IMG/VR virus record: IMGVR_UViG_3300023174_000343
Location: 1 to 38,751 of that record
DNA length: 38,751 nucleotides
Origin: a virus
Strand: one strand, 5' to 3'
Under the pieces are notes generated by a model. That model worked only from the letters and a program-made list of their open reading frames with translations, searched no databases and was not told the origin of the DNA. Both the position numbers and the translations under genes were made by a program. This document shows, one piece after another, positions 26,001-33,632 of this stretch; the stretch's first letter is position 1; the number at the start of each line of letters is the position of its first letter.

Positions 26001-26540
26001 AACACCAGAATTAATAGTTGCAGTTGAACCCTTACCGATGGAGTCATTTGCAGAACCGACTTGAACAGAGTATACACTATTTTCAGTAACCAGAACTTCG
26101 TTAACAGAGAAAGTTTTTGTAGATTTATCTGTACCAGATTGTTGGTAGTTCAAATAAAGCGTAGTCGGATCATTGTTCTCTGCGCTTTGAGTAAGAACTA
26201 CTGTTGCTTTTACACCAGTAGTTTGACCAATTAAAGTTTTACCATTTAGATTACTAAGGAATGTTTCAACAGCAACACCATTATACAAAGAGATTAGTTT
26301 TACATAATCTGCGCCAGCTCCAGGTTGTGTAATAGTCTGAATGGATGCTTGTCCAGGGATAACCATAGCACCCTGTTTGAAAATCGCATCACCATGTCGC
26401 TTAATTTGATTCTGCAGAATACTCTGCATTTGAGTTAGTTCGCGAGCCTGAACCGCAAATGATGGGCGATAAAGAATACGATAAAACTTTTTAGTTTCGT
26501 CGTAGTCGTCGTTATACGGTTCGGTATTGAAATCTAGCAT
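20091..26540 (-). CDS. Giant virion structural protein (2149 aa), tail/baseplate-associated
   Basis: This is a very large structural protein of a family known from aquatic T4-like phages. Its N-terminus (MLDFNTEPYNDDYDETKKFY, then RPSFAVQARELTQMQSILQN and QIKRHGDAIF) is the conserved entry; DUF4815 is the likely domain name. Residues about 967-990 (DIGALDKRINNLEYYTSLSM) suggest a short coiled coil. About 1470-1525 holds the block DPLAQSFLI...SIDVFFATKDDNLPVTLQIRE found in many baseplate/fibre proteins. Inserted beta modules of the type VxGxGTxFxTxLxVxD occur at about 545-608 and 1694-1763, and an FANGQTISG module at about 1310-1370. It probably links fibres to the baseplate rim in place of T4 gp9/gp10, but this is inference. 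A CATAAATA motif lies 25 bases upstream. Confidence 0.8.
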   Translation of the reverse strand: MLDFNTEPYNDDYDETKKFYRILYRPSFAVQARELTQMQSILQNQIKRHGDAIFKQGAMVIPGQASIQTITQPGAGADYVKLISLYNGVAVETFLSNLNGKTLIGQTTGVKATVVLTQSAENNDPTTLYLNYQQSGTDKSTKTFSVNEVLVTENSVYSVQVGSANDSIGKGSTATINSGVYYINGHFCLVDKQTIVLDKYTTSPTYRIGLVVSEEIITPEEDETLLDNAQNSYNYAAPGAHRFYMDLTLTKLAVDSTLDSNFVELIRVTDGSIKTIVDSTAYSLLGDELARRTYDESGNYTVNGFGIDIREHRNNNRGTWTANTAFLIGDIVSYGGYTYTALNSATSITTPPTHTSSSAYDGPGATGVNWQFDAAPAYNRGINMNGDESKLAIGIETGKAYVRGYEIEKTAVTYIPVPKARDYVQATASVIDTTVGNYVLVTNVNNLPPIDTLAQITLYNSITGSGNRGLPQGTIVGYARARFMEWHNGLPFGYSAVYKLGLFDVQMNPGYAFNTNVKCFAYTALSDANLNFTADISPVVKQLIGSVTASSTTVAGTGTSFLTDLQVNDLVAITSASTTSYRKVTAVTDQNTITVDASITVTGATISKCTTQILDPQRQSLVFPLPYQAIRSMRTSGSGGTNNTTFYCQQKFTQTATGQALTLSTSGTFAPVSESTNYIVIDNDATAGGTIITPDAINPSGSTCSITVPSAQSGRSISVIATVIRNGSGFEKTKTLTNTSETFTTAVAAQASVIYLDKADLFKIVSITMASGSAFGTTPSGSAYTVDISDRYEIDSGSRSTHYDWPTLTLKPSYTAPSNPIKVTYQYFEHGAGDYFDVNSYSGIDYKQINPILRDSLDFRPRVANKSVGAKNFIGTGGIVSGIPKRGQAVTADYSYYLPRKDKIAIDYNGLIFDIAGVSSLTPGYPQDPALGMVLYTLDLSAYTFNSSQSNVLSSKVDNRRYTMRDIGALDKRINNLEYYTSLSMLEQETQSLSIKDSSGLDRMKNGFVVDNFSGNNLGNSKSADYFCSIDMKENTLRPFYTVYNANLLEKYSNDSARTGANYKLTGDIITLPYTTTPLVSQVYASRLENINPFAIFTFLGDVQLNPPTDDWFETTRIPDLIQQVEGNYNTIQAIAEKAGILGTVWGAWTTQWIGDPVKTGSVRIESDRRWGDGGAFLDNNFGLGPDAPGWAHRVVTADTYATVGIPSRPGITTKLELKTDYEQVDDRTVSTTVIPYIRSRNILVQAYKLKPSTKFYPYFDGVDVSAYCTPAQKLVYTPTSGTFNYKVNVGGQGSATARRIDGDSEVCLNTGDVITNGAGTATAVVVNVYIDENDAYCLSVVNVKGTFANGQTISGSNSSAQGTVVSITPQSTLATNSAGEMEFLFNIPQTDAIRFRTGTRELKLVDVSTYNGNYTSRGIANYVADGTLITKQATVNAVRNATLVTEQTSQTGDTIYNTSYRVTSDTGWYDPLAQSFLIQQKGGAFLTSIDVFFATKDDNLPVTLQIREMVNGTPGKTILPFSVVTKRSEDVNLSANYVTMPDGTQKRSYDTPTSFVFESPVYVQDNTEYCFVLQSDSNNYNVWISYMGDQIPDSGRTISVQPYAGVMFKSQNASTWTPDDNADIKFTINRAVFNTSVIGNVEFVNDVIPYDTLDTDPFQTTSGSTTVRVWHYDHGMPTGSTVDISAVNCNDLGTGTITASTSSTTVTGSGTAFTTQLEVGASIYNSADVLIGSVASIASNTSLTLTANAGVAVAAGSTFQYVAPINGIPAIQIFTTKIIGNVDPDSYTFSVSTAATTSGYTGGTFVKASRNIQYDIITPSVQMQTFSDTATTFNIKTTSGKSVDGSQSQYVIDSGFSPALNKENNYFFTPRMIASETNENISLAGSKSVTFSAQMKTNNDSVSPVIDTTRTSLIAISNKLNKPTETNTNISALDNITAFTHATGAFTFVSGGTITSTVSGVRTAMAGIGIGKYVTISGATTSGNNGTFLVTGFSDNGTTGTLTLSTTFTGENSVSGTTITARTLFASEIAPVGSTSQSKYVTTPVKFANASTYLRVMLAANIPAEADVSVYYKTCTGDSAQLDNTKYTLMTADGVVTKVDNGNPTFSDLTYTLTGMASFDTIIVKIVMNSTNTAAVPIIKDFRIIACP

Positions 26541-26565
26541 TCTTTTACTCTTTAAGTTATTTGTT

Positions 26566-26573
26566 TATTTATG
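26566..26573 (-). promoter_or_regulatory. Putative late promoter (CATAAATA) for the 2149-aa gene
   Basis: CATAAATA on the minus strand directly follows the gp8 stop codon and ends 25 bases before the ATG. It is the same 8-mer and nearly the same spacing as in front of the 564-residue fibre gene. Confidence 0.5.
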
Positions 26574-29390
26574 TTAAAAGTTTATAACAGTTCTTAGAGT
26601 CACGTTTTGATCAGCAGTAGGGGTAAACGCTACTTTGTTATCTATGAATAGTAAGTGTCCTGAATATTTATCTGCTGTTGGAGCAGTTACACCTGATGCG
26701 GAGAAAGTATTTCCTGCAACATTAACAAACACGTTACCAACAACAGGAACTGCGTTATCAAGAGATTGTAATAAAACACCAGTAGAAGTCAAAGACACAA
26801 TTCTAAACATTGGTCCAGTTGCAGAACCCAAGTTTACCTGCATATCTTGAGAGAAGTTATTAATATCAATAGTCCCAGCAATGACATAACAAGCAGAAGC
26901 CAAACTTGAATCCAAGTTACCATATGCTCCAAATTTTCTTGGATTTTTAATTAAACCAAGTTGACGGAAGTCATTATTTACAGTAAATCCTTGGTTAGTA
27001 TCTTTTGATATGTTACTGTAGAACATTAATTTCTTGGCGAACATACCAGTAATAGGATCTTTACCATGTCCACCATATGGAGCCATTATACCACGAGCAA
27101 GAGCGCCAGAACCACCACCTTGGTTAAACGCTACTTTACACCAGCGATACCCAAGACCATAGTTTAAAACTTCAATCTTGTTTATTTTACCATTAACTAC
27201 TCGAGCCATTGCAGAAGCACCAGTGCCATCACCAGTAATAGTAATGGGAAAATCTGCGCCATACCCATATCCACCAGAAATAACTGGGTAAGCCATAATA
27301 CGACCATCGGGTGTAAGCAATTCAGTGTTCGCTTGAAGTGTGTTAATATCACCTGGAGAAAGATCTGCAGATAGTTGAGCAGAATCACCATCACCACTTA
27401 CTGTTAAGTTGGCGTAAGTATAACCAATACCACCATCATCAATCTGAACTGATTTAATTTGACCATTAGTAATTAATGGAATAAGTTTAGCTGCTGATTG
27501 AACACCAACAAAATAAGCACTAGCACCAGAGCCAGCAGAAACTGGAGTAATTGTGACCGCTGGTAAAGCAGAATAACCAGAACCATATTTTAAGTTAACA
27601 GTTCCAGTCGCAGTAACACCTGCATATCTTAATGTAGCAGTACCATTCGTTGCAGTTTGTAGAACTGGAGTCCCAAGAACTAATCCTGTTCCTCCGCCAC
27701 CAGTAAATGTAATTGTTGGTGGATTAATATAGCCAGTACCACCTCCAGAAACTGTAATTGAAGTAATTGTACCAGCAGAAACAACTGCGGTAACTACAGC
27801 AGTATTACCACCAGTAACATCAGGTGCGCTTACTGTAAATGTAGGTGATAATGTGTAACCAGTTCCACCACTGGTAACAGGAATAGAAGCGATTGCGCCA
27901 CTAATAGTTGGAGCAGTAGAAGCGTGTGTCGTTCCAGATGCAGTTACTGTATAAAGTCTATTTGAATAATAAATTTGTTGACCAATAGTTACTGCAGTAG
28001 ATCCAGTCCACACAGTACCAAAGGTTAAAGTTGGAACAGAAGTATAATTCTGACCAGAGTTAGAAACAAATACTCTTGATACCGAAGTGCCATTCATAAT
28101 TGCTTGACCAGCAAATCCACTACCGCTACCACCAGTCATATTCAATGTTGGGGCAGATGAATATCCAATACCACCACTAGTCATTGTGACATCTAATACA
28201 GAACCATTTAAGGTATAACCTGTAACTACACCACTAGTAACTGTCAATGTACCAGTTGCTCTAGTACCAATGTATTTTAAACCAGCAGTTCCATTTGCAA
28301 CAATACCAGATTTATGATTAGGTCCAGGAGAAGCAGTAGTTCCTGAAACAGTGCATTCATATAAATTATTTAAGTATTCCACTTTCTGGCCAAGAAGAAT
28401 ACCAACACCAGCAGTCCAAGTATTGGCTCCATTAAATGGAGGAGCAACAGTTAAAGTAGCACCAGAAGTATAACCAGTTCCACCAGCAGAAAGAGTTAAT
28501 GATTTTAAAAGCAATGGATCAGAAGCTCTATATCCATCACCAGCAACTGTAATATTGGCAAAACTATAATTCTGGCCAGCATTGTCAATCTTAATATTTA
28601 AAATCTCACCACCAGAATAAAACTGTGAACGAATAGAGTTAACGACTGGCATGTAAACATCAGTCAAGAATTTATTGCGCAGAGCAATTGGAATACTATA
28701 CAAATATTTCCACATATATCCATCTGGCATAATAACTGGATCTACAACAGTACCAACTGGTTTATAAATTGAAACTGCGTTGTTATTATTATCAAGACAT
28801 TTATATACGTTGTAATCATCAGTTAAGACATAACAGTTAGTATCTTCTAGACGCTGCGCACCAGATGGCGCAACATTAACAACTGCAGTAGCAGTAGCAG
28901 CAGAACCACCACCACCAGAAATTGTTACTGTTGGATTAGCTGTGTAACCGATACCACGTGAGTTTAATGTAATACCGATAATACTACCATTACTAAGAAC
29001 AGCAGAAGCAGATGCACCAGTACCACCTCCACCAGTAATGGTAATAGTTGGCACTGAAGAATAACCATAACCACCAGTGATTAAGTTAATACCTTGAACT
29101 TCTGTGGAATATTGATCATCATACATATCCCAAACTTGATCAGTTACCCAATCTACTCTAGGGATTACGAAAGCCACATCGGTTGAGTTAAGTTCCTTCA
29201 TGGTAATAATTTCATTACGAGTTTGTAGATCGTAATTGAAACTATCGATTGGATATGGAGGAGTAGCCTCATCTGTCCAACGAATAGTTTTACCTAAAAA
29301 GTAGTAATAACGTGCACTACGATTTTGAATTTCATTATATACTGCGTCAGCAATAGAATTGTCTAACGGAGATTTTAGTAATGATGACAT
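26574..29390 (-). CDS. 8: Baseplate wedge protein gp8, expanded by glycine-rich beta repeats (938 aa)
   Basis: T4 gp8 has 334 residues; this protein keeps its landmarks in order but is almost three times longer. Landmarks are PPYPIDS (44-50; T4 PPYPTDS), VIPRVDW (75-81; T4 VIPRRDW), NVYKCLD (194-200; T4 LVYRCLD), PDGYMWKYLYSIP (222-234; T4 GDGYVWEYLFEIP) and the C-terminal GHLLFIDN...DQNVTLRTVINF (T4 GEMIYMEN...EEINILFTF). Between them, at about 101-172 and 264-770, lie many ~30-40-residue repeats of the form GGxGYxxxPTxTxxGGGGTGAxA...GxIxxIxxxxxGxGY. The same repeat type appears in gp14. gp8 joins the wedge next to gp6/gp7/gp10; the repeats probably project outward. Confidence 0.92.
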   Translation of the reverse strand: MSSLLKSPLDNSIADAVYNEIQNRSARYYYFLGKTIRWTDEATPPYPIDSFNYDLQTRNEIITMKELNSTDVAFVIPRVDWVTDQVWDMYDDQYSTEVQGINLITGGYGYSSVPTITITGGGGTGASASAVLSNGSIIGITLNSRGIGYTANPTVTISGGGGSAATATAVVNVAPSGAQRLEDTNCYVLTDDYNVYKCLDNNNNAVSIYKPVGTVVDPVIMPDGYMWKYLYSIPIALRNKFLTDVYMPVVNSIRSQFYSGGEILNIKIDNAGQNYSFANITVAGDGYRASDPLLLKSLTLSAGGTGYTSGATLTVAPPFNGANTWTAGVGILLGQKVEYLNNLYECTVSGTTASPGPNHKSGIVANGTAGLKYIGTRATGTLTVTSGVVTGYTLNGSVLDVTMTSGGIGYSSAPTLNMTGGSGSGFAGQAIMNGTSVSRVFVSNSGQNYTSVPTLTFGTVWTGSTAVTIGQQIYYSNRLYTVTASGTTHASTAPTISGAIASIPVTSGGTGYTLSPTFTVSAPDVTGGNTAVVTAVVSAGTITSITVSGGGTGYINPPTITFTGGGGTGLVLGTPVLQTATNGTATLRYAGVTATGTVNLKYGSGYSALPAVTITPVSAGSGASAYFVGVQSAAKLIPLITNGQIKSVQIDDGGIGYTYANLTVSGDGDSAQLSADLSPGDINTLQANTELLTPDGRIMAYPVISGGYGYGADFPITITGDGTGASAMARVVNGKINKIEVLNYGLGYRWCKVAFNQGGGSGALARGIMAPYGGHGKDPITGMFAKKLMFYSNISKDTNQGFTVNNDFRQLGLIKNPRKFGAYGNLDSSLASACYVIAGTIDINNFSQDMQVNLGSATGPMFRIVSLTSTGVLLQSLDNAVPVVGNVFVNVAGNTFSASGVTAPTADKYSGHLLFIDNKVAFTPTADQNVTLRTVINF

Positions 29391-29402
29391 TTAGATTTCC
29401 AA

Positions 29403-29849
29403 TTAGCTGATTGTAACTACCCATGTAACAGCGATAGAATCACCAGCTGCTTTGTTAACTACAGGGAATGTTGTGCGGCATAGCATAGTTCCAGAAGATG
29501 CAGCATTTAAAACAGCAGCTTCTGTAATAGCACCAGTACCAGTACCAGCTGGGAATGTTGCAGTATAAGTAATAGCATTGGCAGAGTTAGAACCAGAAGC
29601 CAAAGTAACACGACCAGCTTCAGTACCTAATGCAGTATCAGAAGATGCAGGTGTTGCAGTACCAGTACCAATAGCCATATGCGACATAATAGATGATGCT
29701 GATCCACTAACTATACGAGAAGCAATGTATGTTTTACCAGCAGAAACTACTAAATTTTTTGCTTTGCGAATTTCTTTAATATTACCATCTGGTCCACGAA
29801 CAACTATCTCAAGTTCGCCAGTTGGGTTGAATGTATCGTTTAAGTTCAT
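29403..29849 (-). CDS. Small virion structural protein (148 aa), function unknown
   Basis: The protein has an N-terminal part with ELEIVVRGPDGNIKEIRKAK, NLVVSAGKTYIASRI, then MSHMAIGTGTATPASSDTAL, GTEAGRVTL, and a C-terminal half ending ITEAAVLNAASSGTMLCRTT...DSIAVTWVVTIS. I recognise the MAIGTG...DTALGTE.GR...ITYTATFPAGTGTGAITEA pattern from small proteins in the structural regions of many aquatic phages, where no function is assigned to my knowledge. It is probably all beta. It sits between gp7 and gp8 with a strong AAGGAG ribosome site, so it is likely a baseplate- or fibre-associated protein made in quantity. Confidence 0.75.
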   Translation of the reverse strand: MNLNDTFNPTGELEIVVRGPDGNIKEIRKAKNLVVSAGKTYIASRIVSGSASSIMSHMAIGTGTATPASSDTALGTEAGRVTLASGSNSANAITYTATFPAGTGTGAITEAAVLNAASSGTMLCRTTFPVVNKAAGDSIAVTWVVTIS

Positions 29850-29862
29850 AATATCTCCTTAA

Positions 29863-31797
29863 TTAGAAAGTTGTAGGGGTTCCAACATATGAACCACCGT
29901 CATTTAAAAAGTAACCAGCATCAACATATGGGTTAAATAATATCAATCCACCTGAATCTGTTGGTGAAACTGTAGAATTTTCATCAGCATTGGCATATGT
30001 TTTATGAGAGCCAAGAGGTTTGATTGTTTCAAAGTATGGTAATGTTCTATTTAGTAATGTTCCAGTAAAGTCAACTGTGCCTACCGTATCATTATCAAGA
30101 GTTACACCATTATTCAAATAATGATCATATGCTTCTGAGTTTAAAATTTTAGAGATATCTTTAATCTCTAGAGTATTTCCTGATACTACTGAGTCTGCTG
30201 CTGTAATAGAAAGAATCTTAATTAAAGATTCAATAGCAGTTTGTATTGTAAATTCATTACGTAAATCATATTCACCGAATACTGCCATACCAGCAGGATG
30301 AATTAAATTCTTAACAATGGTTTTATATGTGTTTAAAGATTGGTCAATCTTAATAACATATGAAAATGCTTGATAGTAATTACTATCTTGAATGTAAATA
30401 GCATCATCCAAGAATCCATCATTATTAACATAATACCCTGGATATTTAGCAAGTGGTCCAAGAGATACTTTAATGATGGCAGGAGTTGTAGTAGTGGCAA
30501 CTGAGTTAGCAGAACTAATACCGAATTCACGAATAGTTAAACCAGCATATGTTCCATCAATAGCTGCTGGTCGCAAATTAGCAACAGAAGTTAATGAACT
30601 AGAAGTAGTTCCAGCAAAGTTAGATACAAGCGTTAAACTTGTATTACTAGAAACACTGTAAACTTTATACTGAACACCACCAAGTGTTAAGAAGTCACCA
30701 AACTCAACTTGAGTTGTAAATAATGTTCCAACACCAGTAACTGTTGCGCTACCATTAGTGGCAGTAAGAGTTCCAGTTAAAACTGAGTTTATCGGTAAGT
30801 TATAATCGGCAGTATTAATGGATCCACTTTCTGCGAAACCATATGTACTTTCTGAAATACCAAGCGCAACAGATTTATTGGCAGGAGCTAAGAAACTATC
30901 AACACGGGAAATAATAACACCCTCTGTTGATGCAGTATCTTGACCCTTCTGTGAAACAATTGAGGATGAGAAATCTGTAGTGTACCCAGTTCCATATTTA
31001 ATGAATTGTGCCTGAGTAATACCACCAGTAGAATTTACCTCAGAAACTTTCATAATACTTCCATAACCTTGGAAGTTATTAATATTGTAAAGGTCGCCTA
31101 CTTTAAACCCAGTTCCAGGTGCTTCAACTTTTAATGAAGATGTTGTTGGTAAAATCAAACCATTAAACACCAAATTATTATTGTTATCAAGGTATCGTAA
31201 AGTATCACCAACAGAAATATTACCAAAGAAGCGACGATCAATGATAAACTCATACGTGTCATCAGAAATTCTAATTGCGCGATCTACTTCGACTTCAACG
31301 TATTGACGACGATCGACAAGAACACGAACTACTTTAGATTGAGTAACAACGTCTACTAATTTGCCAACAATATCTTGAGGGCTACCAACTAAAATTTTAA
31401 CGAAAATTGAAACGTCTTGATTCCATTTACCATCAGATGCACGTAGCATTTGAGTAGATGGATATTGAAGTGTAATATCTTTATTGAATAAAATTCTGAA
31501 TAGAAGTTTATATGATGCTTCACTACCTTTTGCTAGATACAGATCTTTAATTCTTGATATTAAGAATCGCTCATCAACAGTTGAATATGGTATCTTTGCT
31601 GCTAATTCGTCTTTGAAATATGTAATGAATGAATCAAGGGTATTGTCAATATCCCTTAATGTAGTAGGATCTTTCTGCGTTGTTTCTAAAAACTCGTAAT
31701 ATGCTTTTAAGAAATCAACGAATGTTTGATACTCGTCTCTGATAAACTCAGGTAGCTGTGATGCTACTATAGATGAGACTTTAGGTCTTGTAATCAT
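29863..31797 (-). CDS. 7: Baseplate wedge protein gp7, C-terminal-core form (644 aa)
   Basis: T4 gp7 has 1032 residues; this protein matches only its C-terminal third. The best block is FIRDEYQTFVDFLKAYYEFL followed at about 85-109 by IKDLYLAKGSEASYKLLFRI and LFNKDI (T4: SRSYDFYSTKGIEASYKFLF, then KVLYNEEVEI). A second match is NYYQAFSYVIKIDQ...VKNLIHPAGMAVFGEY (about 473-509; T4 RSYYVMKIKS...IRFVHPVGFGFIAI). The T4 N-terminal half is absent. Residues about 341-405 hold an inserted beta module (NGSATVTGVGTLFTTQVEFG) also found in the 960- and 2149-residue proteins. Its ATG overlaps the gp6 stop in TAATG, consistent with the obligate gp6-gp7 core of the wedge. Confidence 0.85.
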   Translation of the reverse strand: MITRPKVSSIVASQLPEFIRDEYQTFVDFLKAYYEFLETTQKDPTTLRDIDNTLDSFITYFKDELAAKIPYSTVDERFLISRIKDLYLAKGSEASYKLLFRILFNKDITLQYPSTQMLRASDGKWNQDVSIFVKILVGSPQDIVGKLVDVVTQSKVVRVLVDRRQYVEVEVDRAIRISDDTYEFIIDRRFFGNISVGDTLRYLDNNNNLVFNGLILPTTSSLKVEAPGTGFKVGDLYNINNFQGYGSIMKVSEVNSTGGITQAQFIKYGTGYTTDFSSSIVSQKGQDTASTEGVIISRVDSFLAPANKSVALGISESTYGFAESGSINTADYNLPINSVLTGTLTATNGSATVTGVGTLFTTQVEFGDFLTLGGVQYKVYSVSSNTSLTLVSNFAGTTSSSLTSVANLRPAAIDGTYAGLTIREFGISSANSVATTTTPAIIKVSLGPLAKYPGYYVNNDGFLDDAIYIQDSNYYQAFSYVIKIDQSLNTYKTIVKNLIHPAGMAVFGEYDLRNEFTIQTAIESLIKILSITAADSVVSGNTLEIKDISKILNSEAYDHYLNNGVTLDNDTVGTVDFTGTLLNRTLPYFETIKPLGSHKTYANADENSTVSPTDSGGLILFNPYVDAGYFLNDGGSYVGTPTTF

Positions 31798-33632
31798 TAT
31801 GAACGGCTAGAAGTAAATGTGTAGTTATAACCACCACGCAAATCACCAGAAGCAGTTGGGTCTGGAAGCGCAGTTACTGTTAAGTGATCCTTAGCAATTT
31901 GAGCAATTTGAGTTAATGCTGATACTACGTCATTTGATAGTGGTCGAATAGATATTTCCAAGTCAATATCAGCAAGAGCAGTAATGTGTAAGTTCTTAAT
32001 ATCAACAACACCTTTGGCATAATCAATATTACCAATTGTTGGATTTACAATAATTTTAATACCGTTGGCACCATAACGATATAAACGAACGTGCGCAACA
32101 CCATCATCATCTAGATAATGCAATTCATCACTGCCCGCAATATAGAAACCAGTGCTCTTAAATGATTCTTCTGGTTGACCAGAACTCCAAATTGGATTAA
32201 TCATGTTTAATATATACTGCGCAGAAGTATTGTAACGAACATTCAATTCTCTACGTAATAATACAGTGGTAATATTATTTGTTATAGACTGATCAGAATT
32301 ATCAATCAACTTACTTAGTTTGGAATATCTAAATACACCATCAAAACGACTCAAGTCGTTTGCATTATATGCATTTATAGTATTAGTAACAACAGCTGCG
32401 ATTTCTGATGCTGTCTTAGAAGTAGCCTGTTCATTATAATAGACAGTAACATGCAATGCAATATTAATATATTCTGGGTCAACAATAATAGGCTGAACTG
32501 ATACAACATTTCGTTGATCCAAAATTGTTGCAATTAATGCTGCCTTTTGAGTTGTTGTTAATTTATCCGCATCTTTTGGTTTTACACAGACATAAACCTT
32601 ACCATAAACTGGAGGGTTGTTATCCTCACCACCCCAACATGTTACTGAAGCAGCGTCAGAGAACTGTGAGTAAACAATTGCTTTATAATCATCTGGAGTA
32701 ACTGCCCTATTCTGAGAAGCATACATTCTTGGAGCATTGAAACGGATACTATCGATATCTTCTGCTGGTGCACCATTAGCAGCAATACCAGTTGTAGTGA
32801 TGGAGATTGCTGCGCCAGAAATTAGAGTTCCGCCACCATATGTAAATTGACGTGCTTTATTTGGAGCATCTAAACTAGAAACGAAATAATTTAAGTGAAC
32901 AATATTACCAGTATCTAATTGCATACCAAGATTACCATCACCGAATGTTAATTCGTATAAACCTTCATCAATCTCTTTTACCCAAAAACATTTTGTTGTG
33001 GAGTCAACACCAATTAATGTTTCAGCTTTGGTAAATGTAGTATACACTGATGATGAAGCGGAATCTTGAACTCTTACTGTTAATGTATTTAAATCAATCG
33101 CTGAGTTTGGAATAATATAACGTGTATTGGTTCCAACAGTAATATTAAATGTTAGTGGAGTACCTTCAGTAATTACCAAATTACTAAAAGTAAATACACC
33201 AGTTGAACTTGTTGCAACAACTGAACCAATAGTATAGAATGTGTATGAAGCACCATCAATAGTAGTTGTAAAAGGAGTATATGCTGGTAGTGTTAAAGTA
33301 GTTGCCCCAGATCCAGGAGCGGAAACTGTAAGAGTAATTGTTGCTTTGGAGCAAGTAGCAGATCTTGGTGAGTAACCAAGCATTTTTGAAAGAGAAACTA
33401 CGCTGTTACGTTTTCTTGCAGAATCAAGGAACATCTCATTGATAGCAAGGTTATTGTAAAGAGCATTATAGTGAGTATTATAAGCCAGAACGTCCAACAG
33501 AACAGACATGGCTGAACCTTCAAAATCATAATCTTGAAATTCGGATTGCCCACTTAGGAATGTTTTTAAGTTCTTTTTAATGTCATCAAAATCAAGTGTT
33601 GTGACATTAATCTTTTTATTTGAAGTTGCCAT
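31797..33632 (-). CDS. 6: Baseplate wedge protein gp6
   Basis: At 611 residues this is close to T4 gp6 (660). The N-terminus is clear: DIKKNLKTFLSGQSEFQDYD, FEGSAMSVLLDVLAYNTHY, then SARKRNSVVSLSKMLGYSPRS (T4: IKQNLIEWLNGQNEFLDYDF, EGSRLNVLCDLLAYNTLY). Further on, CFWVKEIDEGLYELTFGDGN matches the T4 strand ending FYFGEGE, and AVTPDDYKAIVYSQF matches T4 CVTATDYDTFVSERFG. gp6 forms the continuous inner ring of the baseplate that joins the wedges and changes shape when the tail contracts. It abuts gp25 upstream and overlaps gp7 downstream by one base. Confidence 0.95.
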   Translation of the reverse strand: MATSNKKINVTTLDFDDIKKNLKTFLSGQSEFQDYDFEGSAMSVLLDVLAYNTHYNALYNNLAINEMFLDSARKRNSVVSLSKMLGYSPRSATCSKATITLTVSAPGSGATTLTLPAYTPFTTTIDGASYTFYTIGSVVATSSTGVFTFSNLVITEGTPLTFNITVGTNTRYIIPNSAIDLNTLTVRVQDSASSSVYTTFTKAETLIGVDSTTKCFWVKEIDEGLYELTFGDGNLGMQLDTGNIVHLNYFVSSLDAPNKARQFTYGGGTLISGAAISITTTGIAANGAPAEDIDSIRFNAPRMYASQNRAVTPDDYKAIVYSQFSDAASVTCWGGEDNNPPVYGKVYVCVKPKDADKLTTTQKAALIATILDQRNVVSVQPIIVDPEYINIALHVTVYYNEQATSKTASEIAAVVTNTINAYNANDLSRFDGVFRYSKLSKLIDNSDQSITNNITTVLLRRELNVRYNTSAQYILNMINPIWSSGQPEESFKSTGFYIAGSDELHYLDDDGVAHVRLYRYGANGIKIIVNPTIGNIDYAKGVVDIKNLHITALADIDLEISIRPLSNDVVSALTQIAQIAKDHLTVTALPDPTASGDLRGGYNYTFTSSRS

